From the NCBI GenBank assembly GCA_013359225.1, contig JABWCG010000005.1:1-38434 (forward strand): a DNA stretch of 38,434 bases, read 5' to 3'. The position numbers and the translations under genes are program-made. This DNA comes from Candidatus Buchananbacteria bacterium. GTDB lineage: Bacteria > Patescibacteriota > Patescibacteriia > Buchananbacterales > UBA6539. Below, piece by piece: positions 8,122-15,900 of this stretch (its first letter is position 1; every line of letters begins with the position of its first letter). The notes under the pieces are model-generated. The model was not told where the DNA came from and made no database searches. It saw nothing but the letters and a program-made list of their open reading frames with translations.

Positions 8122-9132
8122 ATGAATCTTAAACAAATTTATGAGTTAGGCGTTACGCTTGGGATTGAAACGGACCTGCGCGGCAAGAAGGCAGTATTAA
8201 AACACTTGAAACGCCGAAAGGAAAAATATGATCGCTTGGATGCTAAATCAAAAAAACGTTTTGATTTAGAGAGTTTAACTAACCCATATTCAGACACTAG
8301 AGTTTTTGTGGATCCAAAACGAGAAATTAAAAAAGTGCTTGCCGGCATTGACATCGGTCCAGCGGAAATTTTGATGGCTAAAGCGTTGGGAGTTGATGCG
8401 GTAATTGCCCATCATCCGGTTGGCAGCGCGTTGGCGGATTTGGGGGACGTGATGCATTTGCAGGCAGAAGTTTTGGCCGGCTACGGCGTGCCAATTAATA
8501 TTGCTCAGTCGCTAACCAAAGAACGAATTTCTGAAGTAGCGCGCGGGATGTCGCCGATTAACCATTACCGCGGCGTGGATACGGCTGAGCTGTTTAATAT
8601 CGGTCTGATGTGTATCCATACGCCGACTGATAATATGGTTGCCAGTTTTCTTGACACTCATCTAAAAAAAGCTAAGCCAGAATTTGTTGGCGATGTTGTG
8701 GACGCTCTAGAAGAAATTCCGGAATACCAAAAAGCCATTGAACAAAAGACCGGACCAAAAGTTTTTGTCGGCAGCCGAGATAACTTTATTGGCAAGTTGG
8801 TTTTAACTGAAATTACCGGCGGTACCGAAGGCGCGGTGGGAATCTATGAAAAAATGGCGCAGGCCGGTATTGGTACGATCGTTGGCATGCATATGGCTGA
8901 AGATCGTAAAAAGGAAGCGCAGAAAAATCATGTGAACGTGGTGATCGCCGGGCACATGTCTTCAGATTCGCTTGGTATGAATTTGTTTTTAGATGAACTA
9001 GAGCGCCGGGGCGTTGAAATTATTCCTTGCTCAGGACTGATTCGGGTTAGCCGGATTAAACGGCGAACTCCTGCGAAAAAGAAGCTGGTTGCTAAAAGTA
9101 AACCAAAACCTAAAGCCCGCAAGAAAAAATAA
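8122..9132 (+). CDS. NIF3/DUF34-family metal-binding protein
   Basis: The 336-residue protein carries the family's metal-site motifs: AHHPVG (H97, H98), HTPTDN in the middle, and AGHMSSDSLGMN in the last quarter. The family binds a dinuclear metal centre; its cellular role is debated (GTP cyclohydrolase I-like or general conserved hydrolase proposals). The N-terminus has an unusual basic lead-in of about 50 residues, and the last about 25 residues form a Lys/Arg tail (KPKPKARKKK) that could bind nucleic acid. It lies 12 bases behind ileS, has no SD, and a strong terminator follows. Confidence 0.88.
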   Translation: MNLKQIYELGVTLGIETDLRGKKAVLKHLKRRKEKYDRLDAKSKKRFDLESLTNPYSDTRVFVDPKREIKKVLAGIDIGPAEILMAKALGVDAVIAHHPVGSALADLGDVMHLQAEVLAGYGVPINIAQSLTKERISEVARGMSPINHYRGVDTAELFNIGLMCIHTPTDNMVASFLDTHLKKAKPEFVGDVVDALEEIPEYQKAIEQKTGPKVFVGSRDNFIGKLVLTEITGGTEGAVGIYEKMAQAGIGTIVGMHMAEDRKKEAQKNHVNVVIAGHMSSDSLGMNLFLDELERRGVEIIPCSGLIRVSRIKRRTPAKKKLVAKSKPKPKARKKK

Positions 9133-9142
9133 TTGTTAAAAA

Positions 9143-9171
9143 AGCGAGCCTGGAGTAAGGCTCGCTTTTTA
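9143..9171. terminator. Terminator after the NIF3-like gene, usable in both directions
   Basis: AGCGAGCC (9143-9150) pairs with GGCTCGCT (9159-9166) around TGGAGTAA, flanked by A and T runs on both sides. It ends the ileS-NIF3 transcript and could back up the reverse non-coding transcript. Confidence 0.9.
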
Positions 9172-9179
9172 TTTTTGAA

Positions 9180-9362
9180 AAAAGGAAAGGGCAGGCTGGC
9201 TTAGGAACTCGACCAAAGAGTGTCTCAAGTCAGCACTGCCCCTACGGAATCGGGTTAGAGGTTGTGGCGCTTCAGAAGCACTGCACTCGCCTGATGGGTG
9301 AAAGGCCCTCCTTTTTGATGCCCAGGCAAGGCTGCACATATCGTTAGCGCTACCCTTTCCGC
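9180..9362 (-). ncRNA. Candidate structured non-coding RNA, about 180 bases, rod-like
   Basis: This gene-free stretch has its own consensus-like reverse promoter (9369-9397) and a 3' terminator hairpin. The hairpin is GGGCAG-U-GCTG (9241-9231) with CAGC-CTGCCC (9198-9189), with ACTTGA/TCGAGT inside, then TTTCCTTTTTT. The body folds end to end: CGGAA (9361-9357) with TTCCG (9249-9245), GGGT (9355-9352) with ACCC (9255-9252), GCGC (9350-9347) with GCGC (9270-9267), TGCA (9336-9333) with TGCA (9285-9282), and TTGCCTG (9329-9323) with CAGGCGA (9293-9287). An apical AAAGG-AGGG-CCTTT hairpin (9314-9301) contains an SD-like GGAGG. The rod recalls 6S RNA in size and shape, but identity is inference; I see no tmRNA, SRP or RNase P signature. 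Confidence 0.55.
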
Positions 9363-9368
9363 GTTCAA

Positions 9369-9397
9369 AACTTATCGTAGCAGTAAAATTTTGTCAA
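9369..9397 (-). promoter_or_regulatory. Promoter of the candidate non-coding RNA
   Basis: On the reverse strand: TTGACA (9397-9392), a 17-base spacer and TAAGTT (9374-9369). It starts just 5 bases past the terminator of the upstream reverse gene, as expected for an independent unit. Confidence 0.8.
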
Positions 9398-9401
9398 GTA
9401 A

Positions 9402-9433
9402 TAAAAAAACTCCGTGGATTTTCCAGAGGGAGT
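9402..9433 (-). terminator. Terminator of the inositol-monophosphatase-family gene
   Basis: On the reverse strand ACTCC (9433-9429) pairs with GGAGT (9413-9409). An inner TGGA/TCCA stem lies between them, and TTTTTTT follows (9408-9402). Confidence 0.8.
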
Positions 9434-9444
9434 CGGGTGAGTGA

Positions 9445-10314
9445 CTAACCATTCAGTTCACTAATGCGTGAGCGATGAATAATCAGCCATTCGTGTTCGG
9501 TGAACACTGTTTGCTTTTGCGGTTTAGGGTCGTCAATGGCCCAAGTGTCGCCAGCGTGGTCGGACCGAAGAAATTCAAATCCGAGTTTTTGGCTGATGCC
9601 TAAAATCGGACAAAAGTCCCAGGGCGTGTTTGGCCCTGGTTTGAGAACCGCGCCGCCAACTTCGCCTTTCCAAAGCCGAGCCATGCTCAAACCAATACTG
9701 CCTTCCGCCATGCTGACGTTTTTGAAAACTTGGCGGTCAATGACGTCACGGACGTGTTGGGAATGCTCGCTTGGCAACTCCCGAAGCAAAAGCCATTGGT
9801 TAGCCAGCTTGTGAGCTGGATTAATGGTCAGTGTTTCAGCGATATGAAATTCGCTGATGCGGTGAGCTTGATCGGAATCCGGACGAAAACCGAATATCTC
9901 TTGGGTCATGACGTCGCCGATGTACGCGGCAATAACTTCGCCGTTGCATACCAGCGAAATCATCGTTCCGATTCCAAACGATTGTCTTCGGCCGAACGCT
10001 TTTGTACCGTCAAGCGGGTCAACGGTAAACCAAATATCGGTGTCCGGCAAAGAGCATTCAATCCGCAGATTGTTTTCTTCACCAACCGCGCCAAAGTTGG
10101 GAAAACATTCGGTGATCATTCGCACATAAACTTCTTGTGCGAGTTTGTCGGCCGTCGTGACCAAGTCGTCCATTTCGCCGGAGTAGCCTTGTTTGGCCTC
10201 GGCTTCAAAGATGAAACGTTGTTGCCGAATCACTTCGATCGCTCGGCGAACCGCTCCCTTCATGATGATCGCGATGGCGTGACCATTCATACTACCAAAA
10301 ATTCTTGGTTTCAT
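9445..10314 (-). CDS. Inositol monophosphatase-family phosphatase
   Basis: Mg-dependent sugar/inositol phosphatase fold, 289 residues from the chosen start. Seen: the metal-site motifs GEE (78-80), DPLDGTKAF (D99, D102) and WDFCPILG (W232, D233). Substrate cannot be told from sequence; family members act on inositol-1-phosphate, 3'-phosphoadenosine-5'-phosphate, fructose-1,6-bisphosphate or histidinol phosphate. ATG 10314 is chosen because AAGGA lies about 10 bases upstream and because the longer frame back to TTG at 10383 would start inside the -35 box of its own promoter. It is divergent from ruvA, with a shared -35 region. It has its own terminator and is somewhat richer in GC than ruvA. 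Confidence 0.88.
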   Translation of the reverse strand: MKPRIFGSMNGHAIAIIMKGAVRRAIEVIRQQRFIFEAEAKQGYSGEMDDLVTTADKLAQEVYVRMITECFPNFGAVGEENNLRIECSLPDTDIWFTVDPLDGTKAFGRRQSFGIGTMISLVCNGEVIAAYIGDVMTQEIFGFRPDSDQAHRISEFHIAETLTINPAHKLANQWLLLRELPSEHSQHVRDVIDRQVFKNVSMAEGSIGLSMARLWKGEVGGAVLKPGPNTPWDFCPILGISQKLGFEFLRSDHAGDTWAIDDPKPQKQTVFTEHEWLIIHRSRISELNG

Positions 10315-10354
10315 TGAACTTGATTCCTTATCGGGTTGGTTAAAGAGCATTTTA

Positions 10355-10383
10355 TCTGTATCATTGGAAATGAGTTTTGTCAA
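10355..10383 (-). promoter_or_regulatory. Promoter of the inositol-monophosphatase-family gene
   Basis: On the reverse strand: TTGACA (10383-10378), a 17-base spacer and TACAGA (10360-10355), giving a leader of about 35 bases. The -35 box overlaps the ruvA -35 box by 5 bases on the opposite strand. Confidence 0.65.
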
Positions 10384-10405
10384 TCCGCAAAATTTAGGCT
10401 AGAAT
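10377..10405 (+). promoter_or_regulatory. ruvA promoter, predicting a leaderless mRNA
   Basis: TTGTCA (10377-10382), a 17-base spacer and TAGAAT (10400-10405). The ruvA ATG at 10412 is 6 bases after the -10 box, right where transcription should start. The 7-base TTGTCAA serves as -35 box for both strands. Confidence 0.82.
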
Positions 10406-10411
10406 AACCAT

Positions 10412-11011
10412 ATGATTGCATCACTTCGAGGAACAGTAACTTATAAAAGTCCGGAGCTTCGTAAAGACTCCTATTTTGTCGTTGAAGCCGCGGGCGTTGG
10501 CTATAAAGTCTATTCGCCCCTAAGCAATTTGCAGCGAATTTCGGAAGGTGCGGAAGTGGTTGTGTACACCTATTTAGCAGTATCAGAGAATGCGATGGAT
10601 TTGTATGGTTTCTTGGATCCGGCCGACAAAACATTTTTTACTTTATTGCTGGAAGTCCCGGGTATTGGTCCTAAATCCGCCATTGGCATTTTGGGAAAAA
10701 CCACCATGAGTGATGTTCAACAGGCGATCTTCAGTGATGATCCTTCGGTATTAACTAAAATTTCTGGACTAGGACAAAAGACCGCTGAAAAAATTATTAT
10801 TACGCTGAAAGATAAAGTTGAGAGTCTGACGAGCCGACATAAAGATAAAAGACAAACCGACTCTCAGGCAGTTGATGCCGATGTGTTTGATGCACTAGTC
10901 AGCTTCGGTTATTCTGCGGCTGAAGCTAGGAAAGCCTTAACCAAAATTGATCCGGCAATAACGGATACCTCACAAAAGATAAAAGAAGCGTTAAAAATTT
11001 TAGGCAAGTAA
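10412..11011 (+). CDS. ruvA: Holliday junction branch-migration protein RuvA
   Basis: RuvA tetramers bind four-way junctions and load the RuvB motor. Seen in the 199 residues: an N-terminal OB fold starting MIASLRGTV; two helix-hairpin-helix motifs, VPGIGPKSA and ISGLGQKTAEKI; and a flexible linker (about 140-150) before the C-terminal RuvB-binding domain, VFDALVSFGYSAAEA. The length is normal. The start is fixed by the family N-terminus and the promoter. ruvB and ruvC are not in this window. No SD. Confidence 0.97.
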   Translation: MIASLRGTVTYKSPELRKDSYFVVEAAGVGYKVYSPLSNLQRISEGAEVVVYTYLAVSENAMDLYGFLDPADKTFFTLLLEVPGIGPKSAIGILGKTTMSDVQQAIFSDDPSVLTKISGLGQKTAEKIIITLKDKVESLTSRHKDKRQTDSQAVDADVFDALVSFGYSAAEARKALTKIDPAITDTSQKIKEALKILGK

Positions 11012-11020
11012 AGTTTTGTC

Positions 11021-11049
11021 TTGCCGTTAAAATTTTTAGGTGGTAAAAT
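11021..11049 (+). promoter_or_regulatory. Promoter of the murE-like gene
   Basis: TTGCCG (11021-11026), a 17-base spacer and TAAAAT (11044-11049), placed in the 49-base gap after ruvA. The ATGs at 11061 and 11064 are 11 and 14 bases downstream, so the leader is at most a few bases long. Confidence 0.65.
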
Positions 11050-11060
11050 GTTTTTATAAT

Positions 11061-12392
11061 ATGATGACCATCCTAAAAAAAATTATTCCGTCACCGCTGA
11101 TAAAAATTTATCATTATTGGTTAGCACTTATTGCTAACTTTTTTTATCGTAGTCCGTCTGATAAGTTGATTGTTATTGGCGTAACCGGAACTTCGGGCAA
11201 ATCCACTGTGGCCTATCTAATCAGTAAAATTTTAGAAAACGCCGGCTACCGCGTTGGTTGCGCTTCTACGATTCAATTTAAAATTGATAAAAAAGAATGG
11301 ATTAATAAAACTAAAATGACCATGATTGGTCGGTTTGCGCTACAAAGTTTAATTAAACAAATGGTTAAAGCTAATTGTCAGTATGCGGTGATTGAAACAA
11401 CTTCACAGGGCATTGAACAGTTCCGCCACCTTGGTATTAATTATGATATTGTGGTGTTTACTAATTTATATCCTGAGCATATTGAGGCTCACGGCAATTT
11501 TGAAAATTATAAAAATGCCAAATTAAAGCTGTTCAAAAAGTTAAAAACGGAAACCCCGAAATTGATTGCTAATCAAAAAGTTAAAAAGACGATTATTGCT
11601 AACCTTGATGATGAACACAGCACGGATTTTATCGATCAATGGGCTGAAGAAAAATTCGTTTTTACACTATCTTCAGAAAAATCGAGTTCCGAAGCGAGGG
11701 TAATTCGGGCTGATGATCCACAGGCTACCGGTCAAGGCGTTGGGTTTAAAATTAACGGCCATCCGTTTGGTGTAAAACTTTTTGGTCGACACAATATTTA
11801 CAATTTGTTGGCGGCGATTACCGTTGGCTTAACCCAAGGAATTAGTCTAGAAAGCATGGCGCGAAATTTGGCGGCAATTTCTGGCATACCCGGACGAGTG
11901 GAATTTATTGATGAAGGTCAACCCTTTAAAGTAATTGTTGATTACGCCTTTGAGCCACAAGCCGTCACTGCACTGTATGAGATTGTTAAAATGATTGAAC
12001 ATCACCGAGTGATTCACGTTTTAGGATCGGCTGGTGGCGGCCGCGATAAATCACGCCGGCCGAAGCTTGGTAATCTTGCCGGGGTTAATGCCGATGTGGT
12101 TATTATTACTAACGAAGACCCGTATGACGAAAACCCTCAGGATATTATTGATCAGGTTGCCGTAGGTGCTTTAGAAGCCGGCAAAAAACTTGATAAAAAT
12201 TTGTTTAAAATCTTAGACCGCCGTGAAGCAATTAAAAAAGCCCTTAAGGTTGCTAAGGCAGACGATCTTGTTTTGATCACCGGTAAGGGTAGTGAGCAGG
12301 CGATTGTCGTTGAACATAATAAAAAAATTGCCTGGGATGATCGCAAAGTCGTCCGGGAACAGCTGTCGGCGCTTAAACCTAAGGCTCGCTAG
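11061..12392 (+). CDS. Mur ligase, MurE-like, lacking the usual N-terminal UDP-binding domain
   Basis: ATP-dependent ligase of peptidoglycan precursor synthesis. Seen: P-loop GVTGTSGKST (40-49); the central-domain signature TNLYPEHIEAHG; HNIYNLLAA; and in the C-terminal domain GIPGRVEFI, VDYAFEP (usual VDYAHTP), GGGRDKSRRP and GKGSEQ. At the diamino-acid site the segment is TNEDPYDENP, not the DNPRxE of diaminopimelate-type MurE, so the third residue added is uncertain. The N-terminus (about 1-33) is a basic and hydrophobic helix (WLALIANFFY) instead of the about 90-residue domain that holds UDP in MurE. ATG 11061 is used; ATG 11064 is equally possible. A longer GTG frame from 11040 overlaps the promoter. 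It is coupled to the next gene by a 1-base gap. Confidence 0.85.
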   Translation: MMTILKKIIPSPLIKIYHYWLALIANFFYRSPSDKLIVIGVTGTSGKSTVAYLISKILENAGYRVGCASTIQFKIDKKEWINKTKMTMIGRFALQSLIKQMVKANCQYAVIETTSQGIEQFRHLGINYDIVVFTNLYPEHIEAHGNFENYKNAKLKLFKKLKTETPKLIANQKVKKTIIANLDDEHSTDFIDQWAEEKFVFTLSSEKSSSEARVIRADDPQATGQGVGFKINGHPFGVKLFGRHNIYNLLAAITVGLTQGISLESMARNLAAISGIPGRVEFIDEGQPFKVIVDYAFEPQAVTALYEIVKMIEHHRVIHVLGSAGGGRDKSRRPKLGNLAGVNADVVIITNEDPYDENPQDIIDQVAVGALEAGKKLDKNLFKILDRREAIKKALKVAKADDLVLITGKGSEQAIVVEHNKKIAWDDRKVVREQLSALKPKAR

Positions 12393-12393
12393 T

Positions 12394-12645
12394 ATGGACT
12401 ACTGGTCACGAATATTTATTTCTATTATTTTGGGAGTTGCCGCTGGTATTAGTATCGGACACTTCTTTGGCGACACGGTTTTTTGGGTATTTATCGCAGT
12501 GGCAGTTTCATTGGCCACTGAGACTAGTCTACGAACCATAAAAAACGTTAAAGGGCCGATTAATCCAGTTTTAGAAAAAACATCAAGAGGCCAATTATCG
12601 GGCCAAAATATTGAGTTGCCAAAAGCGAAGAAACCAAAGTTTTGA
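12394..12645 (+). CDS. Small membrane protein, 83 residues
   Basis: The frame begins with ATG one base after the murE-like stop. Two hydrophobic segments (about 7-25 and 28-43, IFISIILGVAAGISIG and FWVFIAVAVSLATE) are followed by a basic cytoplasmic-type tail ending KAKKPKF. I recognise no family. Tight coupling suggests a membrane role alongside peptidoglycan precursor synthesis, but that is inference. It ends with TGA, which confirms TGA as a stop here. A longer frame from 12292 merely overlaps the ligase gene. Confidence 0.75.
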   Translation: MDYWSRIFISIILGVAAGISIGHFFGDTVFWVFIAVAVSLATETSLRTIKNVKGPINPVLEKTSRGQLSGQNIELPKAKKPKF

Positions 12646-12734
12646 TAAGTTGTGGATAAGTTTATTATTTTTGGTTAAAAATTCTCTTAATTTAGCTAAA
12701 TTTTAACCCAGTCTTGACAATTTCCAAAAAAGAT

Positions 12735-12763
12735 TTGACAAAGATGCAAAATCTTGATAAGAT
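12735..12763 (+). promoter_or_regulatory. rpoBC promoter
   Basis: TTGACA (12735-12740, full consensus), a 17-base spacer and TAAGAT (12758-12763). Predicted start near 12770 gives an unusually long leader of about 220 bases. Confidence 0.85.
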
Positions 12764-12780
12764 TTCAGAGTTATTTTGTT

Positions 12781-12864
12781 TTTTGGTCCTAAGTCCAAAA
12801 TACCCCGCTATTGCGAACCAACGTAACATTTTTTAAGCAAAAATCGTAGTGGGATTCTTTTTTT
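12781..12864 (+). terminator. First terminator-like hairpin of the rpoBC leader (possible attenuator)
   Basis: A small stem TTTTGG/CCAAAA (12781-12786 with 12795-12800) precedes CCCGCTA (12804-12810) paired with TAGTGGG (12847-12853, one G-U). An inner TTGC/GCAA stem is present, and TTCTTTTTTT follows (12855-12864). It lies between the promoter and rpoB, so only read-through reaches the gene. Confidence 0.65.
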
Positions 12865-12897
12865 CTCAAAATTAAAACAAATAAAATAAATCTCGCA

Positions 12898-12936
12898 TCC
12901 CAAAAATTAGGGTTGGGAGGCATTTTTGTTGTCTTT
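12898..12936 (+). terminator. Second terminator-like hairpin of the rpoBC leader (possible attenuator)
   Basis: TCCCAA (12898-12903) pairs with TTGGGA (12913-12918), followed by ATTTTTGTTGTCTTTT. The rest of the leader to 12990 is AT-rich with no SD; TATTAT- and TATATA-like boxes at 12965-12973 could be a second, proximal promoter. Confidence 0.5.
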
Positions 12937-12990
12937 TCCGGTACTATTACTTAGCTTATTTATCTATTATATAAAACTATCTAATAATCT

Positions 12991-15900
12991 ATGGCGATAA
13001 AGACTTCACCTCGCAAAACATTTTCGATGATCAAGGAAGCGGTACCGATGCCCGACTTGATCGAAGTCCAGAAGGATTCCTATAAGTGGTTTTTGGAACA
13101 CGGACTTCAGGAATTGTTTGAAGAAATTTCTCCGATCCGAGATTTCATTGGTCGGGATTTTGAATTATCAATCGGTAAATACTATTTAGACGATCCTAAA
13201 TTTGATGAAGTCACTAGTAAAGCCAAGAATTTGAGTTATGAAGCGCCTCTGCGCGTCATGGCTAAGCTTTCAAACAATAAAGCTGATAAAGTAATTGAAC
13301 AAGAAGTATACCTCGGGGACTTTCCACTCATGACAGACCGAGGCACTTTTATTATTAATGGTATTGAGCGGGCAGTCGTGTCCCAGTTGATCAGATCGGC
13401 TGGTATTTTTTTCACTTCAGAATTTTTTGGTGAACGACGTTACTATGGCGCCAAAATTATTCCTAACCGCGGTTCGTGGTTGGAGTTTGAAACGGATATC
13501 AATAATGTTATTTGGGTTAAAATCGACCGCAAGAGAAAAATTTCTGTTACAGCACTGCTTCGAGCTTTCGGCCATCCGACCGATGAAGAAATTCTGGAAA
13601 TTTTTAAAGATGTTGATACTCATCCGGAAGTTTCCTACATTCAAAACAGTTTAGCCAAAGACCCTTCAAGCAATGAAAGCGAAGGGTTGCTTGAGGTTTA
13701 TAAAAGAATACGGCCCGGCGACCTGGCAACAACCGATAACGCGAAGTCTTTGATCTATGCGATGTTCTTCAACTTTGACCGCTATGACTTTGGCAAAGTT
13801 GGACGGTATAAAATTAATCAGCGTTTCAATCAGAATTTAGCTATCACTAAAGAAAACAGAGTTTTGCGTGTTGAAGATATCATTCAGGTTGTTAAAGAAA
13901 TTATTAAATTAAATATTTCTCAAAAAGAGGCTGATGACATTGACCACTTGGGCAACCGACGCGTTCGAGCTATTGGTGAATTGGTACAGAATAAATTCCG
14001 AGTCGGTTTGGCCCGAATGGAGCGCATTGCCAAAGACCGCATGAGCACGCTGGACATTTCGGAAATTACCCCAAACCGTTTGATTAATGCGCGGCCAGTG
14101 ATTGGCTCAGTGAAAGAATTTTTCATGTCATCCCAGTTGTCCCAGTTCATGGATCAAACTAACCCGTTGGCGGAACTTGAACACAAACGACGTTTGTCAG
14201 CTATGGGTCCGGGCGGATTGTCACGAGAACGAGCTGGTTTTGATGTTCGCGACGTACATCCGACTCACTACGGTCGAATTTGTCCGATTGCAACTCCAGA
14301 AGGACCAAACATCGGTTTGGTTGGACACTTGGCAACCTACGCCAAAGTCAACGAATACGGTTTTATTGAAACGCCATTCCGTCGCGTTAAGCATGATGTT
14401 GAAAATAAAGCTGCAGAAACTGAAGGTGAGATTAGTCGTGTAGACTTGGTTGACCCTTCTTCAAAACAAGTGATTGTTAAAGCTGGTGAAACCATTAGTG
14501 CCAAGCAGGCTAAAGATTTAGAAAAAATTTCGGCTTTAGCGACGATCCCGGTTAAATCCCGAGTGACTAAGGAAGTTAAATATTTGACTGCTTTTCAAAG
14601 TGAGAACGCCATTACCACGGCGGCAACTACTCCGATTGATGAAAACGGATACTTTTTGCGCGAACGAGCCGAGGTGCGAAAATATGGCGAACCGGAAATT
14701 GAACACGTTGATAATGTTGATTATATGGACGTCGCACCAAACCAGATTGTTAGCGTGGCGACATCATTAATTCCTTTCTTGGAACATGACGACGCGGTCA
14801 GGGCGTTGATGGGCTCAAACATGCAGCGCCAGGCAGTACCTTGCATTAAGCCTGATGCGCCGATTATCGGAACGGGGCTTGAAGCTAAAGCCGGCGAAGA
14901 TTCAGGACATGTGGTACTGGCTCAGGCCGACGGTAAGATTAAAGAAGTTCAGGCAAACAAAGTTGTGATTGCCTATGACAACGGCAAAGAAAAAGAATAT
15001 CGTTTGAATAAATTTGTCCGATCAAACGCGTCAACTTGTATTGATCAGCGACCAACGGTTGAAAAAGACCAGATCGTTAAGAAGGGTGATGTTTTAGTTG
15101 ATGGTCCGGCGACTGACAAAGGAGAGTTGGCACTGGGGCAAAATATTTTATGTGCGTTCATGGCCTGGGAAGGCTATAACTATGAAGACGCGATTGTTAT
15201 TTCGGAACGGCTAGTTCAGCAGGATCGCTATACTTCAATTTACATTGAAGACTTTCAGGTGGAAGTTCGTGACACCAAGCTTGGACCGGAAGTGGTTACG
15301 GCCGACATCCCAAATATCGGGGAAGAAAAATTAAAAGATTTAGACGCTGAGGGCGTGGTTCGGATTGGTGCTTCTGTTTCTTCGGGCGATATCTTGGTTG
15401 GTAAGATTACTCCAAAAGGTGAAACAGAATTATCCGCTGAGGAAAAATTGTTGCGGGCGATTTTCGGTGAAAAGGCCCGTGATGTTCGCGACTCTTCCTT
15501 GTATCTTGAACATGGTGAAAAAGGAAAAGTCGTTGATGTTAAAGTTTTCTCGCGTGAGAATGGCGATAAACTTTCTTCGGGTGTGATTAAGATGTATCAA
15601 GTCTCAATTGCTAACTTACGAAAAATTCAGGTCGGCGACAAAATGGCCGGTCGTCACGGTAACAAGGGTGTGGTCTCAATCGTATTGCCGGTTGAAGACA
15701 TGCCGTTTTTGGAAGACGGTACACCGGTTGATATTGTGTTAAGTCCCTTGGGAGTTGTTTCTCGTATGAACCTAGGACAAATTTTGGAAACTCATTTGGG
15801 CTTAGCCGCCAAAAAACTTGGTTATAAGGTTAAAACCCCGGTTCTTAATGGTGTTAGCGAGGAACAGATTTCAGCTGAATTAGTGAAGGCCGGGTATGCT

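Noticed and set aside
9169-9339. 56-codon reverse frame through the non-coding RNA candidate
   Set aside because: No SD before its ATG, no recognisable product, and it runs through the terminator hairpin and into the next one.
9133-9444. tRNA or tmRNA in the gap after the NIF3-like gene
   Set aside because: No cloverleaf, no GGTTCGAATCC-like T arm, no CCA end and no tmRNA tag frame.
9730-10317. 195-codon forward frame opposite the phosphatase gene
   Set aside because: It lies entirely antisense to a gene with intact family motifs; GC-rich codons remove stops on the other strand.
10315-10383. N-terminal extension of the inositol-monophosphatase-family gene to TTG at 10383
   Set aside because: The TTG is part of its own TTGACA -35 box; the ATG at 10314 has an SD-like AAGGA at good spacing.
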